In this document: in pieces, positions 40,901-45,919 of the stretch
How positions within the stretch are numbered: position 1 is the stretch's first letter
Layout: each line of letters opens with the position of its first letter
Assembly (NCBI GenBank): GCA_958510875.1
Contig: OY294067.1
Coordinates: forward strand, 235,146,361-235,210,360
DNA from: Endomychus coccineus
Lineage: Eukaryota; Arthropoda; Insecta; Coleoptera; Endomychidae
Direction: 5' to 3'
DNA length: 64,000 nt
Notes under the pieces: model-generated
Database searches by the model: none
The model's input: only the letters and a program-made list of their open reading frames with translations
What the model was told of the DNA's origin: nothing
Translations under genes and position numbers: made by a program

Positions 40901-43900
40901 ATACAGAAAACCTAACGTTTACCATTTATAAGTTACGGTATGTTGTAGGTCACCTCTCATCCCAGTCAGACCAGCTTTCTCTGCAGATATTCTGAGTAAT
41001 ACTGATACTGATACCTCCATGCGGACCAGCTCCTCGGTATGACTAATAATATTAATAATATAATTTCAATGTCACTTGTATTGATAAAAGCGAAAAGTGA
41101 CTTGTACTATCCAACGTAGAATGCGTTATATACTTTAAATTGAATTTTTTCAGGAAGCGACAACAGAATACGCAAAATCAATCCCAGAATCTATCCAGAA
41201 GGAGCTCGAGAAGCGTCAACTAGGGTAGGAAATTCCATATAAACAATTTGCTTTCCTTATTCAATTTTGCTCTTGCATGTAGAACTATTATTCTAGGCTT
41301 GATAGAGATGTGTAAACCACGATCAGTACTTCTTTCTGCAGTTATTTTATTAGTTATCGTAAGATGTAAATTAAAAGTTATTAACTTTGAAGAACTTCCT
41401 TCGGAGATTGATAGTTTTCGAAATCAATAGGTACTACTAAAAACGTAAAACCACTTTAATAGCAAAATATTTTTTTAATAGAATAGTAGAACTGCATAAA
41501 ACTAAGATGTAATCCTTTATATACTACAATATCTAACCGTACCTTCCTTCGGCTGGGAAGTAAAACAGTATGTCCCTACCTGCACTTGGAAATAGTTAGG
41601 ATTCGGGGAAATGTTCCAGGTGAGTTTTCCTCCTGGCGTCGGTAACAGGCCGACGTTAAGTGAAATATATCACTAGGACGATGTTAACCTCTTAATGGCT
41701 CTTTCGCCTGAGGGAGCAGAGTGAACATTCTCGAGTTGGAACCACCCTCCGGTAGCTGAGTGAACACTCTCGAGTTGGAACCACCCTTTGGTAGCTGAGT
41801 GAGCACTCATGAGTGAGAACCGGTCCATTAAGTGACACAACACACGGGGTGCAAAGGCCTCAACCTTGACATTAAGGAATCTCAATAGTCCCTCTTCAAT
41901 AATAATAATAGTATTTTATTTTATCAATATGATAAATTATCACAAAGTAACTTTGCTCTCCTTGTTCAATTCTACTCTTGTATGTAGACCACGAGCTGTA
42001 CTTTTTTCTGCACTTATTTTATTTGTTATCATTTAAAATGTTAATTAAAATACATATCTTCATTAACTTTGAAGAACTAGCTTAGGAGATTGATAGTTTT
42101 CCAAATCAATAAGTAGGTACTACTAAAAACGTAAGACGACTTTAATAGCAACATATTTATTTTAAATAGAATAGTAGAACTGCATAAAACTAAGATGTAA
42201 TCCTTTATATAATATGACATAGTATGAAAGTAGGTATAGGGTGGACATGACAAAGCCTGTTGAATGTTCACAAAATGATTTATTGATAGAATTAAACAGT
42301 GTTACTTTGTTTTTATATCACTTAAATTATAGAACACTATTATTGTGACTATAGTTTCGTCAACTAGCGTATCATCCTTAGAACAATACCAAAGTATGAA
42401 TAAGCATAGAAGATTTTAAGTTGTATATAGTAAATTAGATAAAACCAGCAAAAGGGGATGAAGTTAGAATATGGGGAAATACAAGAACAGAATTGAATGC
42501 TTGGAATTGGGAAAACAATAATGCGGAGTTTTGACAAATTGTTGCAGGTACGCGAATACGATGCAAATATTATGTTATCAAGGCATCGAAAAGGCTATAA
42601 TATAAATGTAATGTTAATGTCATTAGTGTTTTATTTTACCGCATTCGGTATTGTAGTGGTAAGTAGGTTCGGTTACCACTTACTTCGGCGACCCGGTTTG
42701 GTACTCGGGGGACGGCAAAGACGTTTTCAAAATGCGGCGTAATTCATTCAGTTAGTCCCGTGCGCTCTACGATACCACCGCACGTTAAAGATTCCTACTT
42801 GTACTTGAAAAAAGTCAGGATTCGGCGAAATGTTCCAGGTGAGATTGCCTTCTGACGCCGGTAACAGGCTGATGTTGAATAAAATATATCACGAGGATGG
42901 TAATAACCTCTTCAGGACTCGGTTCACCTGGGGGAGCACGGTTCACACTCGAGTGGGAACCTCCCTCTGGTAGCTGAGTGGATACTCTCGAGTGGGAACG
43001 GCCCTTTGATAGCTGAGTGAACATCCTTGAGTGGGATCCGATCCACTAGCTGACAAGTAACACGGGGTGCAAAGGGCCTGGGCCTAAGCATTAAGGAATC
43101 TCAATGGTCCCCCTTCCTTAATAATATTTTTTTTATCAATATTATAAACTATCACAAAATAATGAATAATTATATCATGCGGAATATTTGGGCAATGTGT
43201 GAAATTATGATTACGTTCTAAGAGGTGTTTAGCGCAATTTGAATATTCTTTCTGCAGTCTGTAACTTTTCAATAAATCTCCTTGATGGCGTAGACTAAAG
43301 CTGCATTCTATGTTTGTTTATGTATATAGCAGGACATCACAGTTTATAGTTGATTCAAAATAGACATTCAACTGGTGCAGACTTTAACAATATTATTACA
43401 AATAAAATGTCAAAAGTCTACATCGATCTTACGTCTTAGTCGAGGAAATAAAGCTAAAAAGTTAAAATAAAATCTGCTGAACCGATTCTGACGTTTTTTT
43501 TAAATTAATTCAGGAAGTCATTTAGAAAAAAATTTTGCCAGCTTGTTTTTGTATGACATTGTATTTTTACATTTCGGCCCTGTGGATCCACTAACGTCGT
43601 CTCAGTGAAATTTTTTTTTGCAATGGAATGAAACATGTCAGGGAGGTTCTTTTGAGGTTGCTAGTTGTGATCATGCCCCTGAATAGTCACCTGATGGTCA
43701 GGATACCCTGATTACCTAGATCATCTCCGGAGAATGTTTTCCAGTATGCTCAAAAACGCGACATAAAACATCATCTCTCGGGGCTTTTGCGGATCGCCAA
43801 CCACGATTCTGGAGTCGAAATCAATCGACGGTGCATCTGGTGAACATATGATGCTGGCAACAAAAAATACCTTTTTAACTTAAGGAAACTTGATTGAGTT

Positions 43901-45793
43901 TTTCATGTACAAAAAAATATATAATATATATTTTTCATTTTAATGACAAAAAAGTTTAAAAATTTGATAATTGATTTTTTTAAAAGAGTCAATCGACAAC
44001 AGAGAAGTCCCTGGAGATGATCTAGGTAATTAGGGCGTTCTGACCGCCACGCAACTATTCAGGGGCATGATCACAATCGGCAACCTCAAAAAAACCTCCC
44101 TTACAAGTTTCATTCTATTCCAAAAGATAATTCTCGCAATTCCCTGGAGACGACGTTAGTGGATCCCCGGAGCCCCAGGTGAGTTTGAATCTGGCACCGG
44201 AATCATGATCAGCGACCTCAAAATTCCCCGAGAGAAGATTTTAGTTGCGTTTCTGAGCATATTAAAATATAGTCCCTGGAGAAGACCTCGGTAATCAGAG
44301 TATTCTAACCACCAGGTGACTATTGAGGGTCATGGTCATGACCGGAAACCTCTCTAACAAGTTTCACTCTATTGCAGAAGATATGTTGATGAATTGCCTG
44401 GAGAAGACTTGGGAACCAGGATGCCTGGGCACCAGGTGCGGGGTACCTCGAATCTGACAATTGAAGCATTTTTTTTAATATTGAATTTCAGCTTGTGAAA
44501 GTGCATTCAAAGAGATGCATGTTCCTCTATAGAAATGCAAAATGCACGTCAACAAAAAAACAAACTGGTAATTTTACCAGAAAGAATGTTCTTTCTAAAT
44601 GACTTCCTGAATCGATTTTTAGAAAAACGTAAAAATCGGTTCAGCCGATTTTTTTTTCGACCTTTTTTGTGCTTTATTTCCTCAAGTTTTCGGGTGCGCT
44701 CATCACGAATATGGACATTAAAAAGGTGTGGGTTCTATGCTACTAGAGTTATTGGCCATTTTTTGGGTCCAAATTGCCCGACTTTGGTGTTTTTTCAATT
44801 TTTAGGAAAACTCTGAGTTCCACTCGATCATTTTATGACAGAAAAAAGTTGTAAGAAATCAAAAGAGTGAAATGACGCCAGTTAGAAGTTAATAGAATGT
44901 AAGGGGCCTAATATAGGGCCCAAAAAGTGCGATTTTTGTGCAATTGTCAATTATAAGATGACTGTTTGCCGTATCAACTAATGCTTAACATGCATTTGAT
45001 ATTTGCTAAGGGGGCGCTGCAATCGCTCTTTTCGTAAAATACGTAATTTTGCGGGCCAAAAAATTAGTCAATTGCGGAAAGGATAATTATAGTTGCGGCT
45101 ATGGCAGTACCCAGGGTGTATTTTACTTTTATTGGATGAATCTGTTAAAGTAGAAGGCTACTGATTTGACTGTAGACCTGGAGGAATAAGATCTATTGAA
45201 TGAAAAATTCTAGCATTTTCGGTTATAACGGAACTTTTTTTATTTCAGATAAACGCAATTTATTTTCGATTCTACCATAAATGTTAAGGTCATTTAGTAA
45301 GAAGTTACTTGGGAATAATTTTTTCACAAATATTTTAACAAAATCTGTAAAATTCAGAAATGTTTAAACATAAAACCAATGTTTTGTTTATTAAATATTC
45401 TACAAATGTTAACGTGAAATATGAAACAATAATTATTCTCCGTTTGCAGGAATAACGCTTCGATCCGCGCTCATCGTCGTCAGAGTTCCTGGGATGATAA
45501 ACGCAACACGAAAATGGTGAAATTGAAAAGTTCAGAGTCAACAGAAAATATAAACATCAAAAACCAGGCTGGGTAATATTACCAAATGTGATAAATTATT
45601 CCGGTCTAATATCGAAACCATCCTTAGGAGTTTGACTGAAACTGAAAAACCATTGAACCGTCGATTCTCAGTTGCTAAAGAGAAAACAAATATTCCAAAA
45701 TCGAAGCAAGGAAATAGTTCTCCCCATGATTCAGACATGGATAAGGACGTATTTGGAAGTACTATATCACTAATTGACGATGAAGATGAATGA
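3291..45793 (+). CDS. Klp54D/KIF12-like: KIF12/Klp54D-type kinesin motor protein (13 visible exons, 5' end missing)
   Basis: Microtubule motor with an N-terminal catalytic head. Exons joined in phase: 3291-3509, 7391-7505, 17928-18118, 18172-18359, 35777-35895, 35951-36055, 39577-39709, 40201-40259, 40676-40893, 40949-41036, 41154-41224, 45450-45572, 45628-45793. This gives about 597 codons; human KIF12 is about 650. Visible motifs are the P-loop GQTGSGKT (residues 57-64 of the visible part), SYLEIYNEK, switch I NDFSSRSH, switch [21 protein letters not shown], then the end of the head ([10 protein letters not shown]). A short coiled coil ([17 protein letters not shown]) and an acidic tail ending DDEDE follow. 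The wording TGPP after the P-loop and KPLAVRW are features I associate with KIF12 and Drosophila Klp54D. The first beta strand of the motor is not in the window. A small exon between 3509 and 7391 is probably missing, because the phases (0 into 2) do not join. Introns reach 17.4 kb and are full of transposons. Confidence 0.88.
3770..5430. other. Unclassified dispersed-repeat-like intron sequence
   Basis: A patch richer in GC than its surroundings, with no supported gene. The start (about 3804, GCCGCGGTAAAGCTATTGCA) resembles, in the same orientation, a stretch near the end (about 5089, GCCCGCGATAAAAGCTATAT). AACACCCTGTATCTC at about 4021 resembles the ends of mariner-like elements seen elsewhere in the window (57006 and 60489). 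It contains a perfect 38-bp palindrome. Confidence 0.3.
4207..4244. repeat. Perfect 38-bp palindrome
   Basis: Two 19-base arms meet with no loop at ACCGGT; each arm reads CATAGATAACTCTACTACC on its strand. It could form a cruciform. No gene is attached to it. Confidence 0.85.
5435..6015. mobile_element. Candidate small TIR element (MITE-like)
   Basis: A perfect 16-bp inverted repeat, TACCATAGACCTATTA, bounds 581 bp with no transposase. No convincing target duplication was found, so the superfamily is open. Confidence 0.35.
6465..6975. repeat. Tandem array, about 95-bp units x 5-6
   Basis: GATGCAATAACATTAACTGA followed by RCACRTAAGAG recurs near 6545, 6630, 6723, 6817 and 6915. Each copy is followed by an ATCTCCAA or TCTCAAAGC stretch and TAGGTTAGTAGGTTATTT. 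Spacing varies from 85 to 98 bp. Confidence 0.8.
7391..7505 (+). CDS. Klp54D/KIF12-like: Kinesin motor exon (EIYNEK)
   Basis: 115 bp after CCGTATAG and before GTACTA. After one leading base the frame reads [16 protein letters not shown], then [16 protein letters not shown], the conserved kinesin strand ending in the NE(K/Q)V(R/I)DLL motif, which is completed by the next exon. The one-base leading phase does not match the phase-0 end of the exon at 3291-3509. A short exon of about 30 bp, coding the TGPP-to-GLIF loop, is therefore expected between them and was not identified. Confidence 0.82.
7740..8315. mobile_element. Candidate TIR element with internal direct duplication
   Basis: AAGGTTTCTCT at the left is matched inverted by AGAGAAACCTT at the right. 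TGACATCTCAAT, a little inside the left end, has an inverted match TTGTGATGTCA inside the right end. Inside, a unit starting GTTTCTCTAGATCGATTGGT (7744) recurs about 300 bp later with changes (8043). No transposase. Confidence 0.4.
9500..10310 (+). pseudogene. Penelope-like element 3' part with GIY-YIG endonuclease relic
   Basis: The frame around 9757-9915 reads [20 protein letters not shown], then [20 protein letters not shown] and ALAEHKFD: a GIY-YIG nuclease core with the later Arg, as in the C-terminal domain of Penelope-like retroelements. Upstream is a diverged linker ([16 protein letters not shown]). Downstream stops break the frame. A stretch at about 10200-10250 (ATGCCACCTGTGATGGTTGG, then CGAAACG) is of the kind often found at the 3' end of such elements. 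No reverse transcriptase domain remains. Confidence 0.7.
10420..11100. other. No gene recognised
   Basis: AT-rich intron sequence of the kinesin gene without a repeat or gene that I can name. Confidence 0.5.
11107..11302. repeat. 196-bp foldback palindrome (MITE-like)
   Basis: Two arms of about 95 bp are inverted copies with few mismatches: TACCACAAGAGCTTCAAAAT on the left against ATTTTGAAGCTCGTGTGGTA on the right. The inner arm GTCAAGTTTTTCAGG is followed by an A-rich stretch ending ATCAC. The tip is GAGCGCGAAGCGCGAG, itself a small GC hairpin in an otherwise AT-rich region. No coding capacity. Confidence 0.8.
11955..12360. repeat. 51-bp minisatellite, left part
   Basis: About eight units with the consensus TTCCACAATATATATTCCAA then CATTGGAGGGACTTAATCAT, CATGTTGGACG. 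It is the left half of one array, split by a hAT insertion and continuing at 14457. Confidence 0.9.
12803..13279 (+). pseudogene. hAT transposase, N-terminal TTF-type zinc-finger part
   Basis: 158 codons. [20 protein letters not shown] leads into [20 protein letters not shown], a CxxC as in TTF-type zinc fingers ([10 protein letters not shown]), then [20 protein letters not shown], the conserved helix with the final His. This matches the N-terminal domain of ZMYM1/hAT-like transposases. The frame ends at 13279, and the sequence continues as a related open stretch at 13292-13585 in another frame. Confidence 0.82.
13292..13800 (+). pseudogene. hAT transposase, decayed middle part
   Basis: Two short frames ([20 protein letters not shown] around 13340-13580, then [20 protein letters not shown] around 13570-13640) look like the linker between the catalytic and C-terminal parts of this hAT family. 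Stops and frame changes separate them. The DDE catalytic core is not recognisable. Confidence 0.55.
13887..14153 (+). pseudogene. hAT transposase, C-terminal dimerisation domain
   Basis: 88 codons with the hAT dimerisation signature: [56 protein letters not shown], then stop. [11 protein letters not shown] is the family hallmark. The A/T-only stretch that follows (about 14200-14300) is a 3' untranslated part of the element. Confidence 0.9.
14457..14850. repeat. 51-bp minisatellite, right part
   Basis: About seven more units of the array seen at 11955-12360, with the same TTCCACAATATATTCCAACA and GACTTAATCATCAT motifs. Some units are shortened. Confidence 0.9.
15447..17378. mobile_element. 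1.93-kb foldback element with tandem modules in both arms
   Basis: The ends are inverted copies (TAGTCCAGGAAATAAAG) and flanked by ATA on both sides. Each arm of about 950 bp holds 4-5 modules spaced about 140 bp apart. The module has TAATCAAGATTAGAGTCATT, then GGTAATTTGAGGTCGCTGAA, TACGAATT and ATGTTATTTTT. Modules near 15820, 15965, 16107, 16248 and 16385 run forward; those near 16545, 16685, 16830 and 16972 run inverted. The apex lies near 16450-16500. No transposase, so it is non-autonomous. The same core sequence occurs in two other foldback elements in the window. Confidence 0.85.
17928..18118 (+). CDS. Klp54D/KIF12-like: Kinesin motor exon (to switch I)
   Basis: 191 bp, acceptor CATACAG, donor GTGAGA. 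It begins VIDLLNP, completing the EKVIDLL motif, and continues [14 protein letters not shown], then the GFFVENL strand and the helix [16 protein letters not shown]. It ends inside switch I (NMNDFS), and the split serine codon is completed by the next exon. The 53-bp intron that follows is the shortest in the gene. Confidence 0.92.
18172..18359 (+). CDS. Klp54D/KIF12-like: Kinesin motor exon (switch I/II)
   Basis: 188 bp, acceptor AATTTCAG, donor GTGAGT. It completes SSRSHT (switch I), then [20 protein letters not shown] (switch II), the loop 12 region [14 protein letters not shown] and [10 protein letters not shown]. The glycine codon is split by an intron of 17.4 kb, the longest in the gene, which carries the 4.43-kb tandem duplication and several transposons. 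Confidence 0.93.
18501..19869 (-). mobile_element. Solo LTR (Ty3/gypsy-like), copy A
   Basis: 1,369 bp. On the - strand it runs from TGTAACGAAGCTTAAAATTT to ACACGTCATA and is flanked by a 4-bp duplication (AGGT at 18497-18500 and 19870-19873). Two TATA-like boxes lie on the - strand (TATAAAAAGG near 19585, and ATATAAAAG near 19383), as in an LTR promoter. No coding region or internal retroelement sequence. The short frames inside are chance. Family assignment rests on the TG start, 4-bp target duplication and promoter; no polyprotein is present to prove it. Confidence 0.75.
19890..19975. repeat. (GT)n microsatellite
   Basis: About 43 uninterrupted GT units followed by an imperfect GT-rich tail to about 20035. 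The long Val-Cys/His-Thr frames across it are artefacts. GT-rich sequence also flanks the left side of solo LTR A (18481-18496), so the LTR appears to have landed in or next to a GT tract. Confidence 0.95.
20141..21439 (-). mobile_element. PIF/Harbinger-type transposon relic
   Basis: The ends are perfect 20-bp inverted repeats CTGCAGTGCTATGCTGCTAA. Two transposase pieces lie on the - strand: 21225-20992 ([20 protein letters not shown] and [19 protein letters not shown], resembling the N-terminal helix region) and 20871-20650 ([20 protein letters not shown] then [10 protein letters not shown], resembling the C-terminal end of DDE_Tnp_4 transposases). The catalytic core between them is missing. 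A 15-bp direct repeat TGTCAGTATAAAACA lies at 20083 and 21441. Confidence 0.65.
22095..22400. mobile_element. MITE-like element with 35-bp inverted ends
   Basis: The left end (GGTACTACCTACGGTCGTAT then ATACAGGTCTGG) is an inverted copy of the right end (CCAGAACTGTATATACGACC then GTGGTACTACC). The 300-bp interior is more GC-rich than the flanks. A 98-codon frame crosses it but matches no transposase I know. Confidence 0.6.
22410..23360. other. No gene recognised
   Basis: AT-rich intron sequence of the kinesin gene. I see no element ends or coding signal. Confidence 0.45.
23366..25200 (-). pseudogene. pogo/Tigger-type transposase (DDE_1), decayed
   Basis: A nearly complete transposase on the - strand, read from about 25200 down. 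An HTH-like start ([11 protein letters not shown]) leads on to [20 protein letters not shown], then ILNVDETGF (first catalytic Asp), a long block [20 protein letters not shown] with [12 protein letters not shown] (second Asp), and [18 protein letters not shown] (third Asp). The C-terminal acidic stretch is followed by a Cys-rich piece ([11 protein letters not shown] ... [12 protein letters not shown]) like the zinc-binding tail of insect pogo-like proteins. In-frame stops include one at 24232-24234, so it is inactive. The tandem duplication starts inside this gene at 24599, so a second copy of only the N-terminal half lies at about 29033-29620. Confidence 0.85.
25550..27340. other. Unidentified AT-rich stretch within duplication unit 1
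   Basis: No gene supported. GTCGTCGACGAAACGCGTT near 25770 resembles the GACGAAACG-type words near the 3' ends of Penelope-like elements, but nothing else of such an element is visible. The same stretch recurs at about 29972-31762. Confidence 0.35.
27344..28203. mobile_element. 860-bp foldback element (in duplication unit 1)
   Basis: Long inverted arms: the left arm starts ACCGATTTTGATGAAACAAA and runs through GACGTCTAGAAAAAGGCTTG; the right arm is its inverse. Both arms contain modules with GGTCGCTGATTACGATTCTG and an AACTCAGATTG or close ending, spaced about 125 bp. The modules resemble those of the foldback element at 15447-17378. No transposase. Confidence 0.85.
28204..29032. other. Unidentified GC-richer segment in duplication unit 1
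   Basis: The stretch 28460-28980 has more CG dinucleotides than the surroundings and an 87-codon - strand frame (28736-28473, with [20 protein letters not shown]). I recognise no family. It might be the 5' region of a retroelement or chance. It recurs at 32626-33454. Confidence 0.3.
29033..29620 (-). pseudogene. Truncated pogo-type transposase, N-terminal half (duplicate)
   Basis: The same sequence as about 24599-25200. It includes [20 protein letters not shown] and ILNVDETGF (29311-29072). It is cut at the duplication boundary, so the domain holding the second and third catalytic Asp is absent. Confidence 0.85.
31766..32625. mobile_element. 860-bp foldback element (in duplication unit 2)
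   Basis: Duplicate of 27344-28203, carried along by the segmental duplication rather than by its own transposition. Confidence 0.85.
33460..34690. other. No gene recognised
   Basis: AT-rich kinesin intron. A run of T (about 34406) on the + strand could be the poly(A) end of the LINE relic just downstream, which is read on the - strand. Confidence 0.4.
34690..35345 (-). pseudogene. LINE (R1/Jockey-like) reverse transcriptase relic
   Basis: On the - strand a GYADDIA motif (around 35036-35056) matches the catalytic YADD box of non-LTR reverse transcriptases. Upstream, in a broken frame, are CPQ and a [16 protein letters not shown] stretch where GGVLSPLLW...VDELL is expected. Downstream, [18 protein letters not shown] resembles the helix after the YADD box, and pieces such as [12 protein letters not shown] and KYKDI follow in shifted frames. 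Many stops; dead. Confidence 0.6.
35777..35895 (+). CDS. Klp54D/KIF12-like: Kinesin motor exon ([10 protein letters not shown])
   Basis: 119 bp, acceptor TTTCACAG, donor GTATTT. After completing the split glycine it reads [20 protein letters not shown] then [19 protein letters not shown], the microtubule-binding helix region shared by kinesins. It joins in phase 0 to the next exon across a 55-bp intron. Confidence 0.93.
35951..36055 (+). CDS. Klp54D/KIF12-like: Kinesin motor exon (end of head)
   Basis: 105 bp, acceptor CATTATAG, donor GTGAGT, both ends in phase 0. It reads [20 protein letters not shown] followed by [15 protein letters not shown], the last strand and helix of the motor head and the start of the neck. 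The following 3.5-kb intron holds a LINE relic and an inverted repeat pair. Confidence 0.93.
36180..37215 (+). pseudogene. LINE RNase H and C-terminal relic
   Basis: In one frame from 36349: [17 protein letters not shown], stop, [20 protein letters not shown] and [19 protein letters not shown]. This is the RNase H pattern of LINEs of the I/R1/Jockey type, with the Glu and Asp of the active site. It continues at 36589-36873 ([15 protein letters not shown], with the last Asp in VDEFA) and then [16 protein letters not shown], the Cys motif found after RNase H. At least two in-frame stops. It lies in the kinesin intron after 36055. Confidence 0.75.
37412..37582 (+). repeat. Left arm of an inverted repeat pair (retroelement-end-like)
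   Basis: 171 bp matched, inverted and with a few changes, by 38111-38287. The arms share TAAATTCTCGGGAAATAGGT, CACACTAACA and TACGTACGTTTCGGTCTC. On the opposite strand the words GATGGCCGTGAGACCGAAAC occur, a type of sequence seen near the 3' ends of Penelope-like elements. Confidence 0.7.
38111..38287 (-). repeat. Right arm of the inverted repeat pair
   Basis: Inverted copy of 37412-37582, about 530 bp away. The sequence between the arms shows no gene. Confidence 0.7.
38340..39570. other. No gene recognised
   Basis: AT-rich kinesin intron. A stretch near 39045-39230 (ATAGAACCTCCTGTATGGTA) has the look of a decayed mariner-type MITE, but no paired ends were found. Confidence 0.35.
39577..39709 (+). 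CDS. Klp54D/KIF12-like: Kinesin exon, neck and coiled coil
   Basis: 133 bp, acceptor TTTGCAG, donor [26 protein letters not shown] followed by [10 protein letters not shown] has a heptad-like spacing of leucine and valine, as in the coiled coil after a kinesin head. The polar stretch [14 protein letters not shown] follows. Confidence 0.85.
40201..40259 (+). CDS. Klp54D/KIF12-like: Kinesin exon, short linker (tentative)
   Basis: 59 bp between TATTGGAG and GTTGGC. In the phase required by the flanking exons it reads [19 protein letters not shown], a polar linker. Another frame is also open here ([19 protein letters not shown]), but it does not fit the phase of the exon before. The donor is weak. 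RNA data would settle whether this exon is used. Confidence 0.5.
40676..40893 (+). CDS. Klp54D/KIF12-like: Kinesin tail exon, coiled coil
   Basis: 218 bp, taken to start after TCTAGAAAAG because this acceptor keeps the phase; the donor is GTGAGT. It reads [20 protein letters not shown], then a charged coiled-coil stretch containing [14 protein letters not shown] and [14 protein letters not shown]. The exact acceptor among three nearby AGs is uncertain. Confidence 0.82.
40949..41036 (+). CDS. Klp54D/KIF12-like: Kinesin tail exon
   Basis: 88 bp, acceptor GTTGTAG, donor GTATGA. It reads [20 protein letters not shown] then DTSMRTSSS, a low-complexity Ser/Thr-rich segment likely to be disordered. 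The phase fits both neighbours. Confidence 0.8.
41154..41224 (+). CDS. Klp54D/KIF12-like: Kinesin tail exon
   Basis: 71 bp, acceptor TTTTTTCAG, donor GTAGGA. It reads [20 protein letters not shown] then RQL, a short charged helix. The 4.2-kb intron that follows carries the local duplication, two Penelope-type tails and a foldback element. Confidence 0.8.
41248..41530. repeat. Local direct duplication, copy 1
   Basis: It shares TTCAATTTTGCTCTTGCATG, GATTGATAGTTTTC, AGGTACTACTAAAAACGTAA and GCATAAAACTAAGATGTAAT with 41945-42215, with scattered substitutions and small gaps. Noncoding kinesin intron. Confidence 0.75.
41565..41895 (-). repeat. Penelope-type 3' tail with internal ~38-bp repeats, copy 1
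   Basis: Three internal repeats of the type CTCGAGTTGGAACCACCCT followed by YYGGTAGCTGAGTGAACAC, then AAGTGACACAACACACGGGG and ATTAAGGAATCTCAATAGTC. The same sequence recurs at 42812-43115, where on the - strand it directly follows a GIY-YIG relic. It is therefore taken as the 3' untranslated part of that retroelement family. Confidence 0.6.
41945..42215. repeat. Local direct duplication, copy 2
   Basis: Diverged second copy of 41248-41530. The sequence between the two copies contains the Penelope-type tail at 41565-41895. Confidence 0.75.
42812..43115 (-). repeat. Penelope-type 3' tail with internal ~38-bp repeats, copy 2
   Basis: Close relative of 41565-41895 (shared GATTCGG-GAAATGTTCCAGG, TAGCTGAGTG-A-ACTCTCG, ACACGGGGTGCAAAG). 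It sits just downstream, on the - strand, of the coding remnant at 43084-43300. Confidence 0.65.
43084..43300 (-). pseudogene. GIY-YIG endonuclease relic of a Penelope-like element
   Basis: The - strand reads [20 protein letters not shown] then HNFTHCPNI. This closely matches RSYRLKKEDSNYANHLLEHN in the better preserved relic at 52638-53033, so it is the last part of the same nuclease domain. The core with the GIY and YIG strands is absent here. Confidence 0.6.
43437..44688. mobile_element. 1.25-kb foldback element, third of the module family
   Basis: The left end GAGGAAATAAAGC with GCTGAACCGATTCTGACG is matched inverted at the right by CGTAAAAATCGGTTCAGC and GCTTTATTTCCTC. Inside, stretches such as GATCAGCGACCTCAAAATTC with CCCGAGAGAAGATTTTAG occur on one side, and their inverse GGGGCTTTTGCGGATCGCC on the other. 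Arms are more diverged than in the other two elements. No coding gene. Confidence 0.7.
45450..45572 (+). CDS. Klp54D/KIF12-like: Kinesin tail exon, basic segment
   Basis: 123 bp, acceptor CCGTTTGCAG, donor GTAATA. It reads [20 protein letters not shown], a basic patch with an RRxS phosphorylation-like site, then [20 protein letters not shown]. Without the splice at 45573 the frame stops at once (TAA, 45574-45576). Confidence 0.8.
45628..45793 (+). CDS. Klp54D/KIF12-like: Kinesin last exon and stop
   Basis: It follows a proposed 55-bp intron (45573-45627, GTAATA to CCTTAG) that restores the frame. It reads [20 protein letters not shown], then NIPKSKQGN and an acidic end (SLIDDEDE) before TGA at 45791. 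The alternative is that there is no intron and one extra G in GGGTAAT shifts the frame. The intron needs no sequencing or mutation error, so it is preferred. Confidence 0.75.
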
Positions 45794-45893
45794 CAATAAG
45801 CTACACTTTTAGCAATACTAATGTTCTTAGTTTATATAAAAATACTATACATAACTTTAATAGTAATAGTTTCAGGTGTAGGTACATCTCATG

Positions 45894-45899
45894 AATAAA
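45894..45899 (+). promoter_or_regulatory. Polyadenylation signal of the kinesin gene
   Basis: AATAAA lies 101 bp after the kinesin stop codon, a normal distance for an insect 3' UTR. No other good signal lies closer. Confidence 0.6.
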
Positions 45900-45919
45900 G
45901 AATATATAAGAGAATGATA

